64,000 nt of DNA from Flavobacterium sp. K5-23 (GTDB taxonomy: Bacteria > Bacteroidota > Bacteroidia > Flavobacteriales > Flavobacteriaceae). Location of the stretch: positions 1,955,501-2,019,500 of the forward strand of contig NZ_CP056783.1 in the NCBI RefSeq assembly GCF_023278045.1, given 5' to 3'. Below the pieces are notes generated by a model. It did not search any database and was not told the DNA's origin. It worked only from the letters and a program-made list of their open reading frames with translations. The first letter of the stretch is position 1; each line of letters begins with the position of its first letter. A program made the translations under genes and the position numbers. Positions 25,808-34,499 of the stretch are shown in pieces.

Positions 25808-27247
25808 CTAAGTTGTTTTAGTACCTGTCATTCCTTTTCGTGTCATCTCACCCCATTTTATTTTAGTATTAAAATAGTAATCAAAATTACCTTTAATAGC
25901 TGAATAAAGAATAAAAGGATGGCAGACAATAGGTTCCATTAAAGCAATTCCTATTAACTTAATGCCGATTCCTTTTTTCTTGTATTGGTGATAGGTAAGT
26001 TCTTCTGATATAATTGTAACTATGGAAAAAAAGACAGTAAATAGATAAGCTAATACAATAAATGTTAATGCATAATCCCATCTTACTTCTTTCATAATTA
26101 TAAGAAATAAAAAGTAAAAAATTCCAATCACTTCAATTACCGGTGCTAATCTTTCATAGATTAACCAATAAGGATAACTTAAAACACCGAGTGATTTATA
26201 ATTTGGATTAAAGGCAATTTTTCTATGTTTTCTTAATGTTTCGATTGTTCCTCTAGTCCATCTGTTTCTTTGAGAAATAAAGATTTTGTAATTATCTGGT
26301 GCTTCAGTCCAGCATAATGGATCAGGAATATAAGCCACCTTGTATTTTTCCTTTTTCTCTTCCATATAACGTCTCATTCTAACAATGATTTCCATATCCT
26401 CACCTACAGTTTTGGTGTCGTATCCACCAACTTCAATTGCTGTTTTTTTATCGAAAAGACCGAAAGCGCCTGAAATAACTAATAAACCGTTTAGCTTACT
26501 CCAAGCCATTCTTCCCAGTAAGAAAGCTCTTAGGTATTCTAAAATCTGACCTCTTTCAAGCATTTTTTTAGGTAAATTCACTTCAATTAATTTACCGTCC
26601 TTGATAACACATGAATTTGCGATTCTAATTACCCCTCCAGCAGCAATTACTTTATAATCAGTCGCTTCTAAAAAAGGTTTTATCATTTTTTGTAAAGCAT
26701 CTTCCAGTAACAAACAATCGACGTCTATACAGGCGACATATTTGTTAGTACTGATATTTAGACCAGTATTTAAAGCGTCAGCCTTTCCTCCATTTTCTTT
26801 ATCCACTACCATTAATTTTTCAAAAGCAGGATTTGTAGACTTAAATACACCCGCTCTAAGTGGTTTTGTTGGAATTTGATTATTGATAAGCATATCTACT
26901 TTAACTAAATCGTATGCTTTTATAAGTTTTTCTAAACTATCATCCTTACTTCCATCGTTTACTATAATTACGTCATAATTTACATAATGGCTAGACAATA
27001 GAGACCTTACGTTTTCAGTAATATTTAAACTTTCATTATATGCGGGTGCAATAATTGAAATAGATGGTGAGATTGTAGATGATAAAATCTCTGTATAATT
27101 TACAAAGCTGTTTTTTTTCATATACTCAACAGTTTCTATTGCAGAAATAATTGCTAATACTATATAAGATAGTATTGCAGAAAAGGCAAAACCAAAAAAC
27201 AAATATTGTATTATTTCAATTATTAATTGGAAGGTGCTAGTATTCAT
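25808..27247 (-). CDS. Processive family 2 glycosyltransferase (PgaC/BcsA-like)
   Basis: 479 residues. An N-terminal membrane helix is followed by the GT2 domain: APAYNES, IVNDGSKDDS, KENGGKADALNTGL, the DxD-type CIDVDCLL, the catalytic-base region VGEDMEI and QRNRWTRG, which is the QxxRW motif of processive synthases. Three or four helices follow the catalytic domain. These features match synthases such as PgaC or cellulose/hyaluronan synthase, which polymerise and pass sugar chains across the inner membrane. The gene lies 3 bases downstream of the HEAT-repeat gene. The polymer cannot be named from sequence alone. Confidence 0.88.
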   Translation of the reverse strand: MNTSTFQLIIEIIQYLFFGFAFSAILSYIVLAIISAIETVEYMKKNSFVNYTEILSSTISPSISIIAPAYNESLNITENVRSLLSSHYVNYDVIIVNDGSKDDSLEKLIKAYDLVKVDMLINNQIPTKPLRAGVFKSTNPAFEKLMVVDKENGGKADALNTGLNISTNKYVACIDVDCLLLEDALQKMIKPFLEATDYKVIAAGGVIRIANSCVIKDGKLIEVNLPKKMLERGQILEYLRAFLLGRMAWSKLNGLLVISGAFGLFDKKTAIEVGGYDTKTVGEDMEIIVRMRRYMEEKKEKYKVAYIPDPLCWTEAPDNYKIFISQRNRWTRGTIETLRKHRKIAFNPNYKSLGVLSYPYWLIYERLAPVIEVIGIFYFLFLIIMKEVRWDYALTFIVLAYLFTVFFSIVTIISEELTYHQYKKKGIGIKLIGIALMEPIVCHPFILYSAIKGNFDYYFNTKIKWGEMTRKGMTGTKTT

Positions 27248-27250
27248 AAG

Positions 27251-28354
27251 CTATGCAGTTTCAATGAATTTAACATTTTCATCTATTTTAGGATCCGTAG
27301 GCATCATTTTGAAAGTATTGAAATTGTCAAAATTAAGTTCTTTCAATATTTTTATTGCAGATATCCTTATCTCAAAATTATCCTTATTCAAATAATCCAA
27401 AATAAATGGAATATCACTAATGTCATTCATATTTTGTAGCATATTAAAAAAAGCTATTTGCTCTTCTAAACTCCTATTTGAAAATTCTTTTTTTATTATT
27501 GGAATAGCTTCTACAGCATTTAAATGAGCAAGGACATTAATTGCATCGACTCTTATAGATTTATTTTGATGATCTAATAATAGTAGGAGCTCGTCTTTAG
27601 CCTCAAACTGATTGTAAATTTTAGCTAATTTTAATGTAAAAACTACTACCGAATCATTAGATGATTTAAGCCAATCATTAATATTAGGGATATGTTGATT
27701 ATCAAATTTCTGAAGTATTTCTAATAATTGAATTTGATCCCATTCCGTTAAATGAGATTTCAAAACATTTAGAAAGTCAAGTCCTTTAAAATAAAATAAA
27801 TTCACCAAATACATTTGGACTTCTTTACGAACTTCTCTTTTAGGGTGGTTAACGTGATGTGTAACAGCATCGTATGATTCTTTTATTTGAAATTGTGTAA
27901 GTTCTCGTATACTTTTTGCAATTATATCCCAGCTTTTGCTTTTCAGTTTACCTGTAGGGTAATTAACAAGTTCAGTTTGATAATAGAGATTTTGTATAGA
28001 ATCTGCCATTTCCCCAGAAATATCATTTTTTAATTTCAGTAATGTAGCGATTATTATTTTCCTTTTTAATCCACTATTGGAGTGTTTTTTAAAGTAATTA
28101 ATAATATTTTGTTGCTCAATACTTATTTCTTCCTCTTCGTTTCCTGAATACAAATAAGTAATTAATTCCGACTCATATTTTTTTTGATAAGTTTTTTGGA
28201 TTCTTTCTTTAGATCTTAATCGATTTCTCAAATATTTAAGATAAATAATTAAAAAAGTTATTATCAAAATAAAGACTCCACTTAAAATCCAAGCCCAATA
28301 GATAATTGGCGGATACTGAGTGATAAATTCAATGATGTATTGATATGATTCCAT
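27251..28354 (-). CDS. Membrane-anchored HEAT-repeat protein
   Basis: 367 residues. One N-terminal membrane helix (about 18-41) is followed by a basic, helical cytoplasmic region and then HEAT-like helical pairs (about 150-350; for example HHVNHPKREVRKEVQMYLVNL, LLLLLDHQNKSIRVDAINVL, DYLNKDNFEIRISAIKIL). HEAT arrays bind proteins, so it probably acts as an adaptor for the glycosyltransferase encoded 3 bases downstream. It follows the response-regulator gene by 29 bases. I know of no characterised equivalent. Confidence 0.7.
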   Translation of the reverse strand: MESYQYIIEFITQYPPIIYWAWILSGVFILIITFLIIYLKYLRNRLRSKERIQKTYQKKYESELITYLYSGNEEEEISIEQQNIINYFKKHSNSGLKRKIIIATLLKLKNDISGEMADSIQNLYYQTELVNYPTGKLKSKSWDIIAKSIRELTQFQIKESYDAVTHHVNHPKREVRKEVQMYLVNLFYFKGLDFLNVLKSHLTEWDQIQLLEILQKFDNQHIPNINDWLKSSNDSVVVFTLKLAKIYNQFEAKDELLLLLDHQNKSIRVDAINVLAHLNAVEAIPIIKKEFSNRSLEEQIAFFNMLQNMNDISDIPFILDYLNKDNFEIRISAIKILKELNFDNFNTFKMMPTDPKIDENVKFIETA

Positions 28355-28383
28355 TATATTTTTTTTAAGTAGGATCTTAAAAT

Positions 28384-28752
28384 CTAACGCAACAATCTTT
28401 TTATTCTAATTACTAATTCATTAGGACTAAATGGTTTACTCATAAAATCAGTGGCTCCTAGATTAAATGCGTTTATCACCATTTCTTCTTGACCAGCTGA
28501 TGAGAAAACAATAATAGGAGTTTGCTCTACTAATTTATTTCTTACATGACTAATTACTTCTAATCCGCTAATAAATGGCATCATTACATCGGTTAGAATC
28601 AACTGAGGCTTATGTTGTTCTATTAAATTAACAGCCTCTTTACCATCATATGCTATAAAAAGCTGGTACCCTTCTTTTTCCAATCTAAATTTCAATAATA
28701 AAGAAAGGATTGAATTGTCTTCCGCTAAAATAATTTTTTTAGAATCAGTCAT
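28384..28752 (-). CDS. Single-domain response regulator (CheY-like receiver)
   Basis: 122 residues, receiver domain only. The acidic pocket is ILAEDN near residue 8, the phosphoacceptor aspartate in LILTDVMMP near 55, the conserved threonine/serine position in IVFSSAG and the lysine in FMSKPFSP near 106. With no DNA-binding domain it must act by protein contact, as CheY or diguanylate-free controllers do. It heads the operon HEAT-GT2-phosphatase-YaiO, so phosphorylation may switch polymer synthesis. The partner kinase is not in this window. Confidence 0.88.
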   Translation of the reverse strand: MTDSKKIILAEDNSILSLLLKFRLEKEGYQLFIAYDGKEAVNLIEQHKPQLILTDVMMPFISGLEVISHVRNKLVEQTPIIVFSSAGQEEMVINAFNLGATDFMSKPFSPNELVIRIKRLLR

Positions 28753-29137
28753 CTTTTTATAATTTTAGAGCTTAATAATTCTTATTCCAAATTTTATTTA
28801 AAATCAAACATTTTTTAACTCTGTCGTTATTGTTTATTAATAATGATTGAGTTTAGATACATTTAAAATTAACTAAAAAATCTGACAAATATTACGTTAA
28901 AAATAATTTTATTATTATGCTCTTAGTTTTTGTATGAATAATCAAAAGCTCTAATAAAGACGAATAATAGAATTACATTACTCTAAATTAGTATAAATAA
29001 CCGATAAAGCACTAAAAAAACACGATAAACTACACAAATACACTTGTGTGTAGGAAAAAAATTATAAAAAAATATTTATTTTTCAATTATGCCTGTTTGA
29101 TAAAACGATGATATTTTTTGTTTGATTTATTGCTTTA
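28753..29137. other. 385-base AT-rich intergenic region upstream of the polysaccharide operon
   Basis: No ORF or RNA gene seen. It should hold the promoter of the response-regulator operon, but I found no good TTG/TAnnTTTG pair. An imperfect inverted repeat CTACACAA .. TTGTGTGTAG (29030-29053) could be an operator. The 3' end of the TIGR02757 gene lies to the right. Confidence 0.4.
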
Positions 29138-29908
29138 TCAAAAACTTTCAAATACACCTAATCCAAAAAGTGCAAAATCATACTTAACAGGGTCATTTTT
29201 ATCTAGTTGTCTTAAGTTTTTGTCAAGTTCAGAAAGTGCTTTGCTATCATTTTGTTTTCGAATAAGCAGTCCAAGTTTACGAGCTACATTTCCTGAATGC
29301 ACATCTAATGGGCAGGATAAAGAAGCGGGTGAAATGCTTTTCCAAATTCCTAAATCTACTCCTTTGTTATCCTGACGGCACATCCATCTTAGGTACATGT
29401 TGATCCTCTTTGCTGCGGATCCATTTAAAGGGTCTGAAATATGTTTTTGAGTGCGATAAGAATGCGGAATTTCAAAAAATATTTTTTTAAATTCAGAGAT
29501 GCTTTTTTGCATCGAATGTGATTCTTGGTTTTTTAGAAAAACGGCTTCCATACCGTTATGGTTTTGGTAAATGTGTTGTAGGCTTCTGATAAAACTTGCG
29601 AAATCCTGACCGTTAAAGGTTCTGTGAACAAAGGATTCCAATCGCTCCAAATCGGATTCAGTATGCGACATCACAAAATCATATGGAGCATTACCCATTA
29701 GATCCATCATTTTGTGTGCGTTTTTGATAATCATTTTGCGATTACCCCAAGCAATAGTGGCACTCAAAAAACCGGCTATCTCCACATCTTCTTTTAGGGA
29801 AAATAAATGCGGAATTTGTACAGGGTCACTTTCAATGAAATCAAGTGTATTGTATTGTATTACTTTTGAGTCGAGGAAATCTTTGAGTTCGGAATGGTTC
29901 ATTTTCAT
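29138..29908 (-). CDS. TIGR02757 family protein (DUF2400)
   Basis: 256 residues of a conserved bacterial family. Recognised by the N-terminal pattern (DPVQIPHLF..KEDVEIAGFLSATIAWGNRKMI) and the late segments SAAKRINMYLRWMCR and DVHSGNVARKLGLL, which recall helix-hairpin-helix glycosylase-like folds. Function is unknown. Two starts six bases apart are possible (29908 and 29902). It lies about 100 bases downstream of the LolD-like gene on the same strand, separated by a heptad-repeat tract. Confidence 0.8.
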   Translation of the reverse strand: MKMNHSELKDFLDSKVIQYNTLDFIESDPVQIPHLFSLKEDVEIAGFLSATIAWGNRKMIIKNAHKMMDLMGNAPYDFVMSHTESDLERLESFVHRTFNGQDFASFIRSLQHIYQNHNGMEAVFLKNQESHSMQKSISEFKKIFFEIPHSYRTQKHISDPLNGSAAKRINMYLRWMCRQDNKGVDLGIWKSISPASLSCPLDVHSGNVARKLGLLIRKQNDSKALSELDKNLRQLDKNDPVKYDFALFGLGVFESF

Positions 29909-29988
29909 ATGGGAAAAGGGAAAATTGTAAAGAGCTAAAGTGAGTTGCTAATTTAATTCAGTACTAACCCACTGCAGCGGTCTACTTA

Positions 29989-30024
29989 AATACTGACCAC
30001 TGATCACTGTTTTACTGACCACTA
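29989..30024 (-). repeat. Heptad repeat array A, at the 3' end of the LolD-like gene
   Basis: Read on the - strand: TAGTGGT, CAGTAAAA (8 bases), CAGTGAT, CAGTGGT, CAGTATT, then degenerate sequence to about 29959. The first unit codes for the last residues of the LolD-like protein, and its stop codon (30012-30014) lies inside the second unit. Confidence 0.8.
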
Positions 30025-30704
30025 ATTTGTCCATCAACCATAACCAGTTTTCTGTCAGCCATGTTGGCTAATTCTTCATTATGGGTTACGATTACAAATG
30101 TTTGTCCTAATTCATCACGCAATTTAAAAAATAATTGATGTAAGTTTTCTGCTGATTGTGTGTCTAAATTTCCTGATGGTTCATCGGCAAAAATGATTGC
30201 GGGTTTATTAATTAAAGCTCTTGCAACTGCAACACGTTGTTGCTCACCTCCTGAAAGTTCATTTGGTTTATGGTTAATTCTATGAGAAAGTCCTAGGTAA
30301 TCCAGTAATTTCTTTGCCTCAGTTTCAGTTTCTTGTTTGGATTTGTTAGCAATATATGCTGGAATGCAAACATTTTCTAAGGCGGTGAATTCAGGTAGTA
30401 ACTGATGAAACTGAAAGATGAAACCCAAATTGAGGTTTCTAAACTTAGACAATGTCTTGTCATTCATATTTAGAATATCCTCTCCATTAATAACTAGAGA
30501 TTTCTCAATTTGATTGTTGCTTTTTTGTTCTTCGACAAAAAGACTGGGTTTGTCTAAAGTTCCTAATATCTGTAATAGTGTCGTTTTCCCTGCACCTGAA
30601 GCCCCTACAATGGAAACAATTTCGCCTTTTTGTATATGAAGATCAACCCCTTTTAAAACGTGAAGTTTGTCATAGTATTTATGGATGTTTTTTGCGTGTA
30701 TCAT
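30012..30704 (-). CDS. ABC transporter ATPase, LolD-like
   Basis: 230 residues. Walker [10 protein letters not shown] (about 34-42), signature [10 protein letters not shown] (about 147), Walker [13 protein letters not shown] and the switch histidine VTHNEE are intact. The close similarity to LolD/MacB-type ATPases ([19 protein letters not shown]) points to lipoprotein release or a FtsX-like extracytoplasmic permease; no permease gene is adjacent. A 17-residue or so insertion rich in charged residues ([14 protein letters not shown]) sits after LGTLDKP. The C-terminus ISGQ and the stop are coded within the heptad-repeat array. Confidence 0.88.
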   Translation of the reverse strand: MIHAKNIHKYYDKLHVLKGVDLHIQKGEIVSIVGASGAGKTTLLQILGTLDKPSLFVEEQKSNNQIEKSLVINGEDILNMNDKTLSKFRNLNLGFIFQFHQLLPEFTALENVCIPAYIANKSKQETETEAKKLLDYLGLSHRINHKPNELSGGEQQRVAVARALINKPAIIFADEPSGNLDTQSAENLHQLFFKLRDELGQTFVIVTHNEELANMADRKLVMVDGQISGQ

Positions 30705-31000
30705 AGATTCAATCAGTTTTCACAAAGAAACAAAGTTTTGAGGACTATTAAATAAATAAGACTAGAATTTTAATCTTTCAAATAATAAACTTTCGTTAAT
30801 AGGATACTGCAATGCGTAAATTATAAATAAATTTGGAGTTAACTCAATTTTTGTCAATTAGACTATCTGAAAAGGGAATGTATAAACTTCTTAGAATTCT
30901 TTTAGAAAAGCATCGTGATGAAGCCTAATATTGTTTCTTTACTCCTTCAAATTAGACAAAAAGTATTTATTTTTCGAATAATTAACGAACCAATATAAAA

Positions 31001-31549
31001 ATGGAATTAGAAGAAGGAATGGAAGTTGCAACCCTAGCAGGAGGTTGTTTTTGGTGTACTGAAGCCGTATTCTTAGAATTAAAAGGAGTAAAAAGTGTTA
31101 TTTCTGGTTATATTGGTGGGAATACATTGAATCCAACATACAAAGACATATGTAATGGAGATACTGGACATGCGGAAGCAATACAGATAGAGTTTGATCC
31201 TGAAATTATAAGTTTTGGGGAATTACTTGAAATATTTTTCGCAACGCATGACCCCACTACTTTGAATCGTCAAGGCAATGATCTTGGTACTCAATACCGT
31301 AGCGAAATATTTTATCATAATGAAAACCAAAAAAATGTTTCTGAGCAATATATAAATCTGTTGACTAAGGAAAACACTTTTAGTAACCCCATTGTAACTA
31401 AAATTTCTCCAGCAACAGTATTTTATGAGGCTGAGGATTATCATCAAAATTATTACAATCAAAATTCATCTCAGGGGTATTGCTCTTTTATGATTACTCC
31501 AAAAATTGAAAAACTAAAAAAAGTCTATAAAGACAAGCTCAAAAATTAA
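31001..31549 (+). CDS. msrA: Peptide-methionine (S)-S-oxide reductase A
   Basis: 182 residues. The catalytic motif GGCFWCTEAVF is at residues about 12-22, with the family segments GYIGG, ICNGDTGHAEA, FFATHDPTTLNRQGNDLGTQYRS and FYEAEDYHQNYY all present. It repairs oxidised methionine using thioredoxin. An alternative ATG at 31019 is close to the conserved part (MEVATLAGGC) and is equally plausible. The gene is followed 48 bases later by a small membrane protein gene on the same strand. Confidence 0.95.
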   Translation: MELEEGMEVATLAGGCFWCTEAVFLELKGVKSVISGYIGGNTLNPTYKDICNGDTGHAEAIQIEFDPEIISFGELLEIFFATHDPTTLNRQGNDLGTQYRSEIFYHNENQKNVSEQYINLLTKENTFSNPIVTKISPATVFYEAEDYHQNYYNQNSSQGYCSFMITPKIEKLKKVYKDKLKN

Positions 31550-31597
31550 AGTGAATAAAAATCGTGATTTATTTAAAATATATACACTTAAAAAATA

Positions 31598-31891
31598 ATG
31601 ACAGAAGAGTTTCAAATTGAAAGCAATAAAAAAAAGAATTTAATTCTAGGAGTTGTATTTGATGCGATAGGGATGTTATCATTTACGGTTCCTGTGGTTG
31701 GTGAATTTTCGGATGTAATCTGGGCACCTATAGGAGCTTATTTGGTGACTAGGATGTATAAAGGGACTGTAGGTAGAGTAGGAGGAACGATAGCTTTTCT
31801 GGAAGAAATTATTCCATTTACGGATGTTATTCCAACGTTCACCTTAATCTGGATCTATACTTATTTAATAAAAAAAGAGCCTAAGAAATAA
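31598..31891 (+). CDS. Small membrane protein, unknown
   Basis: 97 residues with two or three hydrophobic segments (about 15-35, 38-52, 76-92) and glycine-rich loops (IGMLSFTVPVVGEFSDVIWAP). No family name assigned by me. It probably shares the msrA transcript and is convergent with the DUF6787 gene, leaving only 2 bases between the stops. Confidence 0.65.
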   Translation: MTEEFQIESNKKKNLILGVVFDAIGMLSFTVPVVGEFSDVIWAPIGAYLVTRMYKGTVGRVGGTIAFLEEIIPFTDVIPTFTLIWIYTYLIKKEPKK

Positions 31892-31893
31892 AT

Positions 31894-32196
31894 TTATTTT
31901 TTGAACAAAAAACCTAAACCCATTCGTTTAAGCATTTTTTTTTCGAAACCCCAAAAGAATTTAAATTGACCGAAAAGAAAACCTATTAATACAAGAAGGA
32001 CTTGGTAAAGAGGGAAAATCAAGATTAGGCGAATAGGGGTAAACCAAAGGCCTAAATCTTCTTTTGAAATGCCTAACCAATAACAAAAAGGTTTTGACAG
32101 CCAAGCAGATGCTGATCCCGTGATTGCAAAAACGATAAATATGATTGTGAGTTGAAAATTGGATTCTATTCCCCAACGTTTTTTTAGTTCCTTCAT
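31894..32196 (-). CDS. DUF6787 family membrane protein
   Basis: 100 residues. The order KKRWGIESNFQL, a helix, KPFCYWLGIS, WFTPIRLILIFPLYQ and the C-terminal WGFEKKMLKRMG(L/F) matches a Bacteroidota family now called DUF6787, often misnamed diacylglyceryl transferase. Two membrane helices. It follows the DUF6146 lipoprotein gene by 31 bases on the same strand. Function unknown. Confidence 0.8.
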   Translation of the reverse strand: MKELKKRWGIESNFQLTIIFIVFAITGSASAWLSKPFCYWLGISKEDLGLWFTPIRLILIFPLYQVLLVLIGFLFGQFKFFWGFEKKMLKRMGLGFLFKK

Positions 32197-32227
32197 TTAA
32201 TTTGTAATGATTACAAATATACTAACA

Positions 32228-32662
32228 TTATCTTATAGGAACGTAACCAAAAAGTTTTTGTTTGAAGGTGTTTTGAAAATATATCATATAGTTGTATATC
32301 AAATAATTCACCTCATATCCATAGTCTACAAAAGAATCATAATTGATTGTCATTTCATATAGGCTAGAATTGTATAACTGAGGCTGTAAAACACGCCTGT
32401 TCCATTCGCTTACCCACACTCGGTTTTTATTTTCCAGATAGCTTTGTGTGTGATACCCTCGTGGATACGACCTTGAACTAAGCCAAGTGCTAAAACCGGG
32501 ATCGATAATGATGACTTCGTATTCAAGTTCGTCATTGGCAATTCTAATCGTATCGTTTTGAATGGTAGTTGGTTTTTCGGAATTGGAAACAATAGATTTT
32601 GAATTAGTACAACTAAAAAAAACACCTATGAGTAGTAGAAGTATGAAAGCACTATTTTTCAT
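32228..32662 (-). CDS. DUF6146 family lipoprotein
   Basis: 144 residues. The signal peptide ends in the lipobox FFSC (cysteine about residue 18). The mature part contains the family pattern YEVIIIDPGFSTWL, YHTQSYLENKNRVWVSEWNRRV and YEVNYLIYNYMIYFQNTF. Probably anchored at the outer or inner membrane; role unknown. It forms a likely two-gene unit with the DUF6787 gene. Confidence 0.8.
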   Translation of the reverse strand: MKNSAFILLLLIGVFFSCTNSKSIVSNSEKPTTIQNDTIRIANDELEYEVIIIDPGFSTWLSSRSYPRGYHTQSYLENKNRVWVSEWNRRVLQPQLYNSSLYEMTINYDSFVDYGYEVNYLIYNYMIYFQNTFKQKLFGYVPIR

Positions 32663-32720
32663 GACGTAAAAATTAATATTAAAGTTACAAAATTAAAGTG
32701 CTTGTATAGTGTGTTTTAAT

Positions 32721-32752
32721 AAAAAAAATCACCTCGAGTCGAGATGATTTTC
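32721..32752 (-). terminator. Terminator of the DUF937-type gene
   Basis: Stem AAAATCA-CTCGA / TCGAG-TGATTTT (one mismatch) with a short loop; read on the - strand it ends in eight T. Confidence 0.8.
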
Positions 32753-32770
32753 TTTAATATTGTATTGAAA

Positions 32771-33334
32771 TTATTTTCCAAAAAGGTTTCCAAGCATACC
32801 TCCAAGGCCACCACTTTTATTTTTCACAGCTGACAGAGCATCGTTTATATCTACTTTACCATCGGCATTTTGATCTAAACCAAATTGCCCACCATATTTA
32901 GAAATCGCTTCCATAATCCCAGCATTTTGGCCACTATTACCTGAAATTGCACCTACTAAATCTGATATTTCAAAACTTGAATCATTTGGATCTTTTGCTT
33001 TTCCTACTAGAGAACCAAGAATTTGAGGAATTAATTTCCCCGCTATTCCTTCGGAATCGTCACTATTCAACCCGAATTTTTCACCCAAGTTACCACTTAA
33101 CTGCTGGGTAAGTTGCTGTACAACAGGATTAGAATTATTTTGAGAATTATTCGCTTGGAACAATTCTGCCAATTGTTCTGCTCCTCCTTCTGAAACTATT
33201 TTTTGTAATCCAGAAAATATAGAGTTACTGGCTTCATTTATTACGGCCTCATTCTTTTCGTTCGGAACAGTATTGTTATTTACAACTGCATCTACTCCAA
33301 ACTGTTGTGCTAATTGTGTCAATTGATCAAACAT
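32771..33334 (-). CDS. DUF937-like protein with an EF-hand-type calcium loop
   Basis: 187 residues, no signal peptide. The helical, glycine- and glutamine-rich body (SNSIFSGLQKIVSEGGAEQL, LSGNLGEKFGLNSDDSEGI, LIPQILGSLVGKA) fits DUF937/YidB-type proteins. The C-terminal loop DQNADGKVDINDAL has acidic/asparagine residues at positions 1, 3, 5, 9 and 12, as in an EF-hand or dockerin calcium site. Cytoplasmic by sequence. Role unknown. It is flanked by its own terminator and by the serA terminator, so monocistronic. Confidence 0.75.
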   Translation of the reverse strand: MFDQLTQLAQQFGVDAVVNNNTVPNEKNEAVINEASNSIFSGLQKIVSEGGAEQLAELFQANNSQNNSNPVVQQLTQQLSGNLGEKFGLNSDDSEGIAGKLIPQILGSLVGKAKDPNDSSFEISDLVGAISGNSGQNAGIMEAISKYGGQFGLDQNADGKVDINDALSAVKNKSGGLGGMLGNLFGK

Positions 33335-33368
33335 GTTTTTTTGAATTAGATTAGAAATTAAACTTTAT

Positions 33369-33404
33369 AAAAAAAATGATTCATTAAACTGAATTAATGA
33401 ATCA
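33369..33404 (-). terminator. Terminator of the ser operon
   Basis: Perfect 11-bp stem TGATTCATTAA / TTAATGAATCA with a 6-base loop; on the - strand followed by eight T. Confidence 0.85.
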
Positions 33405-33432
33405 CCTCTTCGTTTTTATAAAGGTATGAAAA

Positions 33433-34383
33433 TTAGCCTATTAGTCCAATTATTTGTTGCGCTAATTCGGTTCCAATCCTGTCTTGTGCTTCTAAAGTTG
33501 CAGCTCCAATATGAGGTGTCAATGAAATTTTGGGGTTCATAAGGATGATAATTTCTGGTGTTGGTTCTTTCTCATAAACGTCTAATCCAGCAAATAAAAC
33601 TTTTCCATCATCCAGTGCTTTTACTAATGCAACTTCATCAATCACACCACCTCGAGCACAATTTACGATCCCAACACCATCTTTCATCAAGTTAAATTCA
33701 TTCTCACCTATTAGATAATTTTCCTGATCAGGAATATGTACTGTTATGAAATCAGATTCTTTTAGCAATGACTCCAGAGACTGAGAAATAAGTGTTGTCG
33801 TAATTGATTGACCGTCAAAAAAGGAAACTGTTACAGCCACTTTTTCGATTAAAGGATCAGTTACAATAACTTTCATCCCTAATCCATGAGCAATTTTTGC
33901 CGTTGCTTGACCAATGCGTCCTATTCCTATTATCCCCAGTGTTTTGCCACGCAATTCAATACCGTTTGAATAGGCTTTTTTCAAACTTTCAAAACTAGTG
34001 TCTCCTTCAAGAGGCATATTTCTATTGGAATCGTGTAGAAAACGAACACCCGAAAATAAGTGGGCAAACACCAGTTCAGCAACTGATTCTGATGATGCGT
34101 CAGGCGTATTTATAACGTGTATTCCTTTGCTTTTTGCATAGTCAACATCAATATTATCCATTCCTACACCACCACGTCCAATGATTTTTAGACCTGGGCA
34201 AGCATCAATCATAGCGGCGCGTACTTTAGTTGCACTTCGCACTAAAATAACGCTGATGTCGTTTTTATTTACAAAATTGGCCACTTGTTCTTGTGCTACT
34301 TTTGTAGTGATGACTTCAAAACCTGCTTTTTCTAATGCTAGAATTCCGCTTTTAGAAATTCCGTCATTGGCTAATACCTTCAT
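33433..34383 (-). CDS. serA: D-3-phosphoglycerate dehydrogenase
   Basis: 316 residues, the short form without ACT domain. The NAD-binding motif GIIGIGRIGQATAKIA is at about 151, with the catalytic arginine (NCARGGVIDE, about 243), glutamate (YEKEPTPE) and histidine (TPHIGAAT, about 291) in place. It oxidises 3-phosphoglycerate in the first step of serine synthesis. It is 116 bases downstream of serC on the same strand and ends at a terminator. Confidence 0.95.
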   Translation of the reverse strand: MKVLANDGISKSGILALEKAGFEVITTKVAQEQVANFVNKNDISVILVRSATKVRAAMIDACPGLKIIGRGGVGMDNIDVDYAKSKGIHVINTPDASSESVAELVFAHLFSGVRFLHDSNRNMPLEGDTSFESLKKAYSNGIELRGKTLGIIGIGRIGQATAKIAHGLGMKVIVTDPLIEKVAVTVSFFDGQSITTTLISQSLESLLKESDFITVHIPDQENYLIGENEFNLMKDGVGIVNCARGGVIDEVALVKALDDGKVLFAGLDVYEKEPTPEIIILMNPKISLTPHIGAATLEAQDRIGTELAQQIIGLIG

Positions 34384-34499
34384 TGTTTTATATTTTAAGA
34401 TTGAAAATTTAAAGATTTAAAGATTCAGACTGTTTATTTATTGCAGTGATTGATTGTAATTGAGTTTTGAAAACCTTAAATCATTCAATATTTTAATTG

